This document shows positions 1 to 8,498 of a stretch of DNA of 11,964 nucleotides, piece after piece. A program made the translations under genes and the position numbers. This DNA comes from Bondarzewia mesenterica (lineage: Eukaryota; Basidiomycota; Agaricomycetes; Russulales; Bondarzewiaceae). The stretch spans positions 1 to 11,964 of the forward strand of contig SGPL01000786.1 of assembly GCA_004802705.1 (NCBI GenBank), read 5' to 3'. The notes below the pieces were generated by a model that saw only the letters and a program-made list of their open reading frames with translations, ran no database searches and had not been told where the DNA came from. Within the stretch, counting starts at the first letter, position 1. Every line of letters begins with the position of its first letter.

Positions 1-1742
1 GGTCTGCATGGCTTTTTTGAGCGATTGGACCGAGGGGGTGCTGTTCGATTTGATGCGATTTGATTTTGTTTTGTTTTGATTTGATGGGATTTTGATTTTG
101 GGGAGAGGGATCAGGAGGGGGAGGGGGGAGGTGAGAGATGGGTAAGTGGAGGGGATCGTGGGGAAAGGGAGACGTACATGGTCGCCTCCAGACTTTCCTT
201 GTAGACCGGCATCTCGATCGTGACGTGGGGCAGGCGCGCGTCGACGCGCTTGTTGGGCGCGGGCTTGACGGCGGAGTAGTACTTTGAGTTTTCGTGGTAC
301 TGCGCGACGGGGCCGAGACTTTTTTGTTTTGTTTTGGAAAGGGGGTCATGTCAGTAGATGTGAAGGCGTGTGGGAAAGGGGGGGACGTACACGTAGGAGA
401 TGTTGGTGATGATTTGGAGTGCGAAGAACTGTCATTTCGGTTTTTGATTTTTGATTTTTGATTTTTGTGTTCAGAGGAGGAAGAGCGATGGTGAGGTCGA
501 GGGTGTCGTCAGAGTAATAAAAAAAAAAGGCGAAAAATAATCAATAAACCAATAAATATAGAGAAAGGAGAGAAGGAAACACGCACGAGCGAAACGCAAA
601 ACAGGAACGGCGTGGTGACCATGAGGGCAAACCGTCTGTAATCGTGATCGAGCCGCCATTCCGTGACCAACATCTCCAACCCGCTCGCAATAAAAACTAG
701 GTATCCACGAATCAGCCAATATGGAAAGGTAAAAAGGAAAGGGAAAACGTACAGAGGGAGAGGGCGCATCCGAGACCCGCGTAAACGGGCGCGAAGAGGC
801 GCATGGGGCGCGTGTTGGTGCTCGACGTCGGGTCCGCGCCCTTTTCCACATCCGCCGACGCCGTGGCCGAGGTGTTGTTGGCGCCGGGCTGCGCCGACTC
901 CGGTTTGTTCTGAATGCGCCATCCCCAGAGCGATCCCCACCCGCCGCGCTTCTTCTCCTTTGGACGCGGAGATTCGTCGACGGTGACGACGGGGTTTTGT
1001 TTTTCGGTGAGCTGGACGTCCGAGGCGGAGGGGTTGGTGGAAGGGTTGGCGGAAGAGGGGTTGAGGGAGGGGGGGACGAGGGAGTGGCGTTGTGTCCAGA
1101 CGAGCTTGATGAGTTTGGAATCAAAGTCGTGACAGATGGGGATGATGGTGTCGAGGTTGTCTGACCAGACGACGAGGACGCGTTCGTCGCGCTGTTGGTT
1201 GTTGTGTTTCAGCGCGTTTGATGGATGGACGGACGGGTCATTCGATGGGGAATGATGAGAGGGAACGACGTACGATGAAAGCGGCGTTTTGTTCCTTGTC
1301 GGCGCGCGGGAGCTCGTACATGGTGTCGAGGATCTGGATGCGCGTGTCGCCATCGATGTAAATGGCACCCGCGTCTTGTCCTCTGTCGGGCGTGCATGAG
1401 CCGAGCTGGCAGTGCTTAAGCGGGGGAGAGACTCACACGGTGCTGAGGGCGACGTGCACGGCGGCGCTGCGGACTTTGACGGCGACGACGGGGTTGAGGA
1501 GGCGGATGGCGGCCTCGAAGGGCTCGAGGAACCTGTTCTCGTAGGGAAAGACGCGGAAGAGGCCCGAGTGTATGCGGAGGCAGACGCCGGCGTGGACGTT
1601 CTCGGAGGAGGGTTTGAACCACGCGTCTCCCTGAGTCTGGTGCAGTGTCAGCGGGAGGAGGGCGGAAAGGAGGACAATACGGAACCTGTCTGAAGATGTG
1701 GTGGAGGAGGGCGTCGTAGGCGTCGTAGTCCATGGCGTCCAT
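1..1742 (-). CDS. Family 2 glycosyltransferase (polysaccharide-synthase-like membrane protein), 5' part, 8 exons, partial at window edge
   Basis: Reading leftwards, the exons are 1742-1686, 1636-1437, 1382-1274, 1191-753, 696-587, 428-391, 318-178 and 40-1. All introns are GT...AG and the phases join without a break to give 378 residues before the edge. Residues 1-160 form a conserved-looking soluble domain (starts MDAMDYDAYDALLHHIFRQ; later IYIDGDTRIQILDTM and DERVLVVWSDNLDTIIP). I recognise it as the N-terminal region of fungal GT2 proteins; its function is unknown to me. A Pro/Ser/Lys-rich linker follows (about 165-250), then two membrane segments (about 256-278 and 291-315). HVTIEMPVYKESLEA at 349-363 is the first strand of the GT-A fold, and TPSVQSLKKAMQT ends the visible part. 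By family knowledge such proteins are polytopic and polymerise or transfer sugars from nucleotide-sugars at a membrane; substrate and product cannot be told, because the catalytic D, DxD and QxxRW motifs lie outside. The start at 1742 gives the family-like N-terminus; an in-frame ATG at 1784 would add 14 residues. A TATA-like stretch (1836-1842) lies about 95 bp upstream. Confidence 0.85.
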
Positions 1743-2514
1743 GTCGGGTCTAGGAGAAAGGAGGGGACAGGTGAACTTGCGCACTCGCTACGAGGAGGTC
1801 CAAAGAGCCTGCACCGCCTGGACCGAGCGCGGACGATTATATCCCATTCCACAGAAATCAGAAAACAAAACAAACAAACGGAGGTGGATCGGCCGTGGCC
1901 CAGACGGGCGTCGATCGAGCCCCGCGTGCGATTGGCCGGAGGGGCGATTGACCGCCCCCGAATCCATCTCGATTCGCGATGATGCGAGCACGTCCCGGGC
2001 ACACGGTGTGGCAGTCTCTTGGACTCCGGAAAAGCGCGCCGGCCGTGTCCCTGACTGGGCGCCACGCAACACGCACTAGGGCTGCACATCCGACGCCACC
2101 TCGACCGACGTGACGTTCGCCTTGCACCCGAACACCCCACACGCACAAATCACGCCCGTCCCGCGCTGCGACGCCCAGGATTCGCACAGACGCGTCTGAT
2201 TTTGAGTGTCTTGACGCCGAGCGTGCCATCAGCGCTCGACCCACGCGGCGATACGCCTTCCCGTTGCGGAAACCTTCGACCACGCAGGGCACCCTCGACG
2301 GTGCTTGAACGCTTGAAACGCTTCAGGATTCAATGCATTGTCGATAAGACACGGGTGGGGGCATAATGCGACCCCCTGCTGTCCTGGCACGCGTGAGAAC
2401 CCGACCGCTTCATGGTGAGACACTCCTNGCCGACACGGCGGCAATGCTGGGAAGCACCTCGCCTCCTGTGGGCAGTGGCACCACCGACACCGTTAATGCA
2501 GGCACGTACGGTAT

Positions 2515-2611
2515 CCGGAACAAAAAAGCACTGCAGTGCCCCCTTCTGATTCGAGAGACTGGCCGGAACAAAAAACGCTGCGAGTGACACCGCGTCTAAT
2601 TCGAGAGACTG
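2515..2611. repeat. Two-copy imperfect direct repeat, about 48-bp period
   Basis: Each copy begins CCGGAACAAAAAA (2515 and 2563) and ends with ATTCGAGAGACTG (near 2549 and 2599). The middles are diverged. The conserved ends and variable centre suggest an old tandem duplication rather than a functional site. Confidence 0.6.
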
Positions 2612-2834
2612 CGTTCTTGTCTGCATTAATGACGCTTGGCGAGAAGCGGGTGCGGATGGCAGCCAACACTCCGTGGGAACGGGAATGTGATGGCACCAGA
2701 GGGCTCCAGGCAGGGGCGTGTGAACAAACAAAAGGGTGCTTGGAATCGGTCGCGGGTCCGCAGCCAGCCTTCAACGCTTCACGAGGGCTCTCGCATGTGC
2801 ATGAGGACGCTGAGCGGCGACGACGTGGAACCGG

Positions 2835-2853
2835 AACGTTCAACTTGAACGTT
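2835..2853. repeat. Perfect palindrome AACGTTCAA-c-TTGAACGTT
   Basis: The 9-bp arms are exact inverted copies around one central base. The half-site TTGAACGTT appears again in a short array near 7360-7382. It could be a binding site for a dimeric regulator or a chance palindrome; nothing in the sequence decides this. Confidence 0.4.
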
Positions 2854-3435
2854 TGAACTCGGGAGCTTTGTTTCTGAAGGTTTGAAGTCGGTTTGAAGCC
2901 TCGCGCGAAATGTCCCCCGCGACTCGGAGCTTGCCCCCGTTTTCGTGCCCCGCGCGCTCAGCCCCCCAGGCACCAACGCGATTGATTAATTAATTAAAAT
3001 TAAAATCTCACTTGGCCGCGCCATATGATGTGACTCGAGTCTCAAGCGATCGCCCAGGCTCGCCCGAGCCGCGCACACTTGATCCTCGACGCAAGCTCGA
3101 TGGCAAGTTATCCCTTGAGTTATCATGGTACTGTAGAAACGTCGATGACCCGTTCCGAGTTCTCAGTTTATAATTAAGCATACAATACTCCCGCTGGATT
3201 TAGACTTCTATATCTGGAGGTCGAGCGTCCACGTCCAAGCTGGGCCGAGCGAAGCCCTTCGACCCTCGACCTTCGACTCGAGGCCGACACGACAGGAACG
3301 CTCAAGGGAACGAAGCCAAGCTCGGCTCATTTTCGAAAGAAGGACGGGGGAATGTTAATGGGCACCCCTCGACGGACGAGCGTGGTGTTATACATGGCAC
3401 GGCACTACTACTGCCTGCGAATCGGGAGCAGTTTA

Positions 3436-3495
3436 TTGTATTCATTGTATTCGTCGTATTCGTCGTATTCATCGTATTCATCGTGTTCGTTGTGA
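3436..3495. repeat. 9-bp minisatellite, about 6.6 units
   Basis: Units of the form TYGTATTCR run head to tail without interruption: TTGTATTCA, TTGTATTCG, TCGTATTCG, TCGTATTCA, TCGTATTCA, TCGTGTTCG, then a partial unit. Variation is confined to a few positions, as expected for a slippage-prone array. On the minus strand it opens a low-complexity Asn/Thr/Met frame that I do not consider a gene. Confidence 0.85.
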
Positions 3496-4010
3496 GCAAG
3501 TCACCGACGCGATACGATCCGAGCTCTCCTCGGCCCTCTCGCTCTCTCTCTCACCGCACGAATCTACCAACCTAACCTAACTTAAAATACTATCTCTCAC
3601 TTACACTAAATTTAAACGCGTCTCGCAATCGCACGTCTTACACTACACTAGACGCGATATCAGAAAGTTTTTTTTTTTTGAGTTGGCAGGGCGGGCGGGA
3701 AGAACCTGATCCAAACCTGATCATGTATAGATTCCATTCAGGCCCCAGTTCGGAGTCCAGTCTCCTACTTCGAGTCTCCGCGCTTCGTTCTTCGATCCCG
3801 CCTTGTCTCCGAATCCGAATCCGAATCCGGGCCCGCGATGGAACGTCTGAACGAGCGAGCGACCCACTGTATTGTGTGTGTATTGTGTGTGTGTATTGTG
3901 TGTGTGTGTGTGCCCACCCGTATCTCGTATTTAATTTGATATTCAGAGTCTGATCCCCATCGGGGACTCAAGTACCCAGGCGTGCTCACCACCAACAACA
4001 ACGACGAGAG
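3496..4010. other. Intergenic with simple-sequence tracts; no supported gene
   Basis: This stretch holds a CT-rich run (about 3536-3553), a T9-T10 homopolymer (near 3668), a short hexamer array of CCGAAT (3809-3829) and the TG-rich microsatellite listed separately. Around 3950-3970 a short hairpin has arms TCCCC and GGGGA. I find no coding signal. Confidence 0.6.
3868..3912. repeat. TG-rich compound microsatellite
   Basis: The tract consists of (TG)n runs separated by TAT interruptions, with the runs lengthening towards the 3' end and finishing with about eight uninterrupted TG units. This is a typical slippage pattern. Confidence 0.9.
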
Positions 4011-4487
4011 GGGGGTCGAAACGCAACGTCGAAGGGGGTTGAAATTAGAACGGAATGCCGCCGGAGTGCCAAGTCGTGTGTACTTAGCCTCGAGCATAGC
4101 TTGTCTCATCCCTCATCCTCTTCTACATAATTACTGTTTCTCCCATCCTCGTGGGGAATTTCCCAACGCCCATTCCTTCCTCCGAAGATGCCGATTCAGA
4201 TTCCGTCAGCCCCCACCACCAATCATCATCGGTTCTAGAGTACTTACGACTTACTTGCCCTGTGGGCTTGCGTCAACCGGTCACGGACACAGAGCGGGCT
4301 TCGTCGTCGTCACACAAGGTGGGTTTTGTGCGTCGTCGTCCATCGCCCGTCGTCCGTCGTGACGATAATGATGCACGCATGCATGCGACAGCCGGACGTA
4401 TCAGAAATCAGAAATCGAAATTCGGAATCCGGGAGGAAACACGAACACGAACACGAACATTTCGAACTCGGGAGGAATCAGGCAAGG
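4011..4487. repeat. Unit 1 of a ~477-bp imperfect tandem duplication
   Basis: The unit starts at GGGGGTCGAA (4011) and shares with unit 2, in the same order, these landmarks: GTCGAAGGGG, GCCGCCGG, a CTCATCC/CTCGTGGGG block, TTTCCCAACGCCC, CACCACC...CGGTTCTAGAGT, CTTACGACTTAC, GGACACAGAGCGGG, GGGTTTTGTGCGTCGTCG, ATGCATGC, GCCGGACGTATCAGAAATC and TTCGGAATCCGGGAGGAAA. Local offsets between copies vary from about 467 to 498 bp through small indels. The open frames in the two units do not match in phase, which argues against a protein-coding repeat. Confidence 0.85.
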
Positions 4488-4960
4488 GGGGGTCGAAGCC
4501 GAAGCGTCGAAGGGGAGCGAGAAATCAAGATCAAGCAGAACGTGATTCTGAACGCCGCCGGGAGTGGAGCCTTGAGCAAAGGTTTTCTCATCCCCGAGCC
4601 TTCTGTATTACTTATGATTATGATTGTTGTTTCTCGGCTTTCTCGTGGGGGAGTTTATTTCCCAACGCCCCTTCCTTTTCCTTTCCGATTCCACCACCAC
4701 CGGCTCTAGAGTGTTATCGGTACTCTACTTACGACTTACCCTGGGCGTCATGGACACAGAGCGGGTTTCGTCGTCGTCCGACGTCCGACGTCATCATATA
4801 TCATATACAGAGTGGGTTTTGTGCGTCGTCGTCGTGATGATAATGATGATGATGCATGCATGCAACAGCCGGACGTATCAGAAATCGAAATTCGGAATCC
4901 GGGAGGAAAAGGAACATTTTGGAAGTGTGCGACTCGAACCTACCTCTAGGCTTTTGTTGG
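4488..4960. repeat. Unit 2 of the ~477-bp tandem duplication, with possible third partial copy to ~5030
   Basis: All landmarks of unit 1 recur in order. After the GGAATCCGGGAGGAAA block (about 4894-4910) similarity fades. A G-run at 4959-4965 followed by a purine-rich stretch and GAACGCCGCTGGG (about 5011) resembles the opening of the unit, so a degraded third copy may start near 4960. A few GAT/CAT trinucleotide runs (near 4836-4862) are unit-specific. Confidence 0.8.
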
Positions 4961-5154
4961 GGGGGACGGAGAGAGGGGGCGATAAGGAAGGGAAGGGATG
5001 CTCGCCAGAGAACGCCGCTGGGTAATGTTGGGTACGTAGGTCGCCAACATAAAGCCACCACTGCAGTGCGGGTCGCCGCGTTGGGACTCGGGACTCGGCA
5101 GCGTCGATGGTTGGACGATACGATGTACGATGCAGCGTGCACTTCAGAAGTACA

Positions 5155-5178
5155 ATTCATACATTCATACATTCATAC
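5155..5178. repeat. 8-bp triplicate (ATTCATAC)3
   Basis: Three exact head-to-tail copies of ATTCATAC are present. This is a simple tandem array with no other feature attached. Confidence 0.85.
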
Positions 5179-5470
5179 GTACCCCGAATCCGATTCGCGT
5201 CCGCGCTGATGGTCGTCATCCAGATATCCATATCCTAGATGTCGCTCGTACGAGCGAGCGCGCGAGGGAAGGACGTCAATCAGTGGCACTCTAAAACAAG
5301 TTAAAAATAAACGCACGCAGACCGGACATCGAAATCCAAACAGGCGCACCGGTCACCGGTCACCCACTTCAATCTTGTCGCGTCTCGAATGAACGAAGAA
5401 GAAGGAAAAAAGACTTGGGACTCCGTTCACTCTTCAATTTTGTTCGTTCGTTCTCCGCTCGACAGTGGTA

Positions 5471-5515
5471 CGAAGAAGGAAAGAAGGAAAGAAGAGAGAA
5501 AGAAGAAAAAAAGAC
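5471..5515. repeat. Homopurine-biased tract (GAAGGAAAGAAGGAAA type)
   Basis: About 45 bases are almost entirely A and G on the plus strand, with partly repeating AAGGAAAG units. Such tracts are common in fungal intergenic DNA and can be promoter poly(dA:dT)/purine elements; no adjacent gene is apparent. Confidence 0.6.
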
Positions 5516-6017
5516 AAGCTCCGAGCCGCCCTTCTTCCCACTTTTTTTCGGCCATTTGGGCTCGGGCGCAGCGCAGCGTCCGCGTTCAAAGTACATGCCA
5601 CCACGGAAAGCGTGGCAGGACAACAAGAAACATAAAAATCATGTGTCGGTCGTCACGTCTTTTGCCTTCTTGCCGCATTGTCGCATTGATCGCGCGTAAT
5701 GTGTTCAGTCGATGGTCCTGCCGCCCGCTCTGGATCCTGAAGCTGAAGGCCTGCACGTCGACGTCGAACGAAGTCGATCGTCGTCAACGGCACAATTGGT
5801 ATTGATCTCGATTCTGCGCGATGCCGAATTTCAATAATCGAATCGAATTTCAACATGAAGAAGAAGGAAGGTGGGTGGATGATCGATGAAGCTGGAGCTC
5901 TGAAGGAAGGGCTGACTTTACCTCATTTTTACATGTCGCAGGAGCTTGTTCGTGAATGGGATGTGAAATGGGCTGCGCGAGTGCGGGTTTCTGGGGACGC
6001 CGGGATAAGTTCTGATA

Positions 6018-6285
6018 AGTTGACCGGTGACCTTTGCTCCGTGAACGTGATCGTGATGATCAAGTAGCCGTTTCGCCGCTCGGACGAAGGCGGGGGGAGG
6101 ANAAAAAAAGTCGAGACTTTCGACTTTCTCGTGATATGAGATGCCGATGCCGATGCCGATGTGCGAGTACGGAAATGCGAATTGTGGTATTTGGGATCTG
6201 GGACACCTTGACCTTGTTCCATGTTCGTGATCATGATCAAGTCACCGCGTTTCCTCCCTCCTCTCAGTCGAGACTTTCATGATAT
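6018..6285. repeat. Diverged direct duplication of ~80-125 bp, two copies
   Basis: Copy 1 (about 6018-6140) and copy 2 (about 6207-6285) share, in order, TTGACC, TTGYTCC, CGTGATCRTGATCAAGT (with a small indel), CCG..GTTTC, AGTCGAGACTTTC and TGATAT. Copy 1 carries an extra G/A-rich insert holding the ambiguous base at 6102. Its inner segment AAAGTCGA-gactt-TCGACTTT could fold as a small hairpin. A (GATGCC)3 array follows copy 1 at 6140-6161. Confidence 0.6.
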
Positions 6286-8498
6286 CACTGGCGTCCTTGG
6301 CTTGATCACCATCGGTGCATATATAGAATGTCATTTCAACTTGATGACCAGGGGAACGGAACAGCGAGCTCGCGCGCGTCGCACTGTTCCTGAGATTTTG
6401 AAACCTGAGTTATTTGAGCGAGAAGGGGAAGAGCGAGACGACGGACACGGTACTTATTGCCATTGGGACGCAGCGAGGCTCGCATGCCTGGGCATTTCGT
6501 GTCGTGGTTGGGCCCTTCGCGCTTGGTTGATACTTTAACGCCCCCGAGAGTCCGGACCATCGACGTCTCTCTTTTCCTAAGAAAAAAAGAGGAGAGAGGG
6601 GGATCTAGAGAAGGAAACGGAATGGAATAAAAAAGGCGAGTGCGCACCTGCGCAGAATTCTCATGCTTTCTCAACCTTCCTCCCGTCCTTTAGGCTTTTC
6701 CGGGACCCGACGGCGGGTGCTTTTGCTGTAGCATACGTGAGTAGCGGCATCCATGTTCGAAGGGTATGGTTACTTTGGGTCTAGCGGGTGTGAACTTGAC
6801 GATCATTGGACGCTACTGGTAAGTGCGCCGATCCAACAATTTTTTGAAACAGTATGCGAGACGCTGCCATGTCGACGCGGTCCTTTGCTTGATTGATCAT
6901 GTGTACATTCGTAGTTGTAGGGCGGGAGCAGAGTAGGTTAGTTGGTGGATGGACATGATGCCCAGTCGGGTTGGCCGGCGATTGAAGTTCGATTGGCTGG
7001 CTAAATTGAAGGTTGACGTTGACGTTGAGCGCTCGGCGCATCGGGGTCTGCTGACGCCCGGATGCTTCGAGCGCTAAACAAGTAGGTGCCAGTGTCAGAT
7101 TCGCATTATTTGGGGACTCGGGAGATGAAATCAGGAAGTCAGATAGTCGTCAAAGGAAAGAAGATGGGATAATCCAGGGGAAAGAAAAAAAAGGTATGAT
7201 AGAAAGATGGTTGGACTTTGGACGTTGGAAGAACAGATGTTGATTTGGAGTGCTGCTTGATATCACGCACCCTTGACAATGAGACTCTCAGTTCTTCTCA
7301 CCCGACGCGACGCCTCTGTTGAACGTGGAACGTTGAACACCATCACAGGCACTTTGCGTATGAACGTTGAACGTTGAACGTTTATCAGGTGGCGTGACGT
7401 GGTACTGGATGTGGTGGTTAGCATTCGATGGAGGTCCGCGTTGGAAAACGTGTGTTTGACGTTTGCTGCTAGCGCAAGTCTGGCCATCCCCATGCACAGC
7501 TTCAAGTCAAAGCTTCGGGCTCACTGTACGTAATTGTGAAAATTAATTAAAAAACCTCACGGGGAGGATCCGGGAGGATGGCCGGCGCACGGCACGGCGC
7601 GGACTTTGGTTGCTCTTGGTCATATACCTCCGGTTTGCCTCCGGCGTCTTTTTCCCATGTCATGGCATTAGTCGGAGGCGTGCGGAATTGGTCATTTGTA
7701 TGATTTCGCGGAGCCTTGATCCTCCTTGATCGCGTATCTAGATATCCCGTCCATCGTCGACTTTGGTGTTTCGAGCCTTGTTTTTTTTTCTAGTCCGTTC
7801 GGTCGCGCCCGAGCGATAGGAGATAGGAAGAGGAGGAAAGGAAAGAGAAGAGGGCGAGAGTGAGGTCATTCATATGACAGTGGGTGGGCGGTGGCCGGCG
7901 GTGGATGCGCCGGCGGCAAGCTTGAGAGCTCTGAGAGGCTGAGAACAGACTCAGACTGAGCTCTGGAGGTTTCGCGGTCGAGCTGGTGCTATCCGAAGTA
8001 CAATCCATATCACATCGTGGACGGAGACGACGACGCTGCGGATTTACGGTAGGCATGATGATAGGTCCGTATCCTTGCGGCAGCCACGCCCCTGCGAATC
8101 GGGTATTGCGGCGTCGATCCAGCTTTCATCCATTTCCGTGCGCGTGAACACTGGCTGGGACCTCGGCGGTGTACACAAGGTATACATAACGTTGTGTGTC
8201 TCGGGGTGCCTTGATAGGATGATGAGCCATTTATCACCGCGTCGGTGCCTCGAGTGTGGGTGGATTCTGACATACGCGGCCACCGGCGACGGCGGCAGAA
8301 ATGGCAGGCGCACTCCCTCCACTGGCCAACTCGAGCGTCACAGCATTGGATTGATTCATGAATGCTTCCATAGTCAAATAAACCTGTCACATCAGACGTT
8401 CCCACCGAGGCACGTCCGAGACTAGTGCTAGGTTTTTAAAAAAGTCTTTGTTGTTTTGGGCCTTGGGGATATCATCATATACACTCGCAACTTCCAGC
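6286..8498. other. Intergenic, upstream of the GH16 gene; no supported gene
   Basis: About 2.2 kb ends at the GH16 start codon. It contains a TGAACGT array (7318-7382), an AT-rich stretch near 7540-7553 and an inverted repeat GCCTCCG/CGGAGGC (7637-7643 and 7673-7679). A TATA-like TTTTTAAAAAA lies about 60 bp before the GH16 ATG (8432-8443). The open frames present have no recognisable domain and are mutually overlapping, so I list none as genes. Confidence 0.55.
7318..7382. repeat. Short (T)GAACGT array in two clusters
   Basis: The first cluster (7318-7339) reads GAACGTG-GAACGTT-GAACAC. The second (7360-7382) has three uninterrupted TGAACGT copies. The shared half-site TTGAACGTT is also the arm of the palindrome at 2835-2853. 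Confidence 0.6.

Larger units (their letters stand above)
1743..3435. other. Intergenic, upstream of the GT2 gene; no supported gene
   Basis: This stretch holds the presumed promoter and 5' UTR of the leftward GT2 gene. Further right it contains a 48-bp near-repeat (2515-2611), a perfect 9+1+9 palindrome (2835-2853), an AT-rich tract of TTAATTAA type (about 2990-3008) and an ambiguous base at 2428. Open frames exist on both strands, but they overlap one another, lack recognisable domains and show no consistent set of splice sites, so I read them as chance frames in GC-rich DNA. Confidence 0.6.
5031..6017. other. Intergenic with short repeats and a purine tract; no supported gene
   Basis: This stretch holds an 8-bp ATTCATAC triplicate (5155-5178) and a strongly purine-biased tract (about 5471-5515) rich in GAA and GGAAA. 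The latter is preceded by a shorter similar purine run (5391-5411). A frame of about 70 codons (5855-6067, plus) has no recognisable motif and no convincing upstream context. Confidence 0.55.

Noticed and set aside
471..1397. Several overlapping long open frames on both strands over the GT2 gene
   Set aside because: Only the spliced minus-strand path gives a continuous, family-like protein. The others run through introns or lie in wrong frames.
3302..3499. Minus-strand frame encoding an Asn/Thr/Met repeat protein
   Set aside because: It is just the translation of the 9-bp minisatellite with no supporting flanking coding sequence.
3430..3500. Possible CRISPR-like array
   Set aside because: Contiguous 9-bp units without spacers in a eukaryotic genome; this is a minisatellite.
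3568..3585. AACCTAACCTAACTT resembling a telomere-like repeat
   Set aside because: Only two to three units, and not the TTAGGG type expected of fungi. Too short to claim an interstitial telomere.
4151..5025. Open frames of 130-230 codons on the plus strand over the tandem duplication
   Set aside because: The two repeat units are read in different frames, the products are low-complexity Arg/Ser/His-rich, and no domain or splice pattern supports them.
8075..8425. Plus-strand frame of about 116 codons just before the GH16 gene
   Set aside because: No recognisable domain. It overlaps minus-strand frames of similar length and lies in the likely promoter region.
8448..8498. Upstream extension of the GH16 frame beginning with TTG at 8448
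   Set aside because: TTG is not a normal nuclear start codon in fungi; in-frame ATGs at 8499 and 8544 are available.
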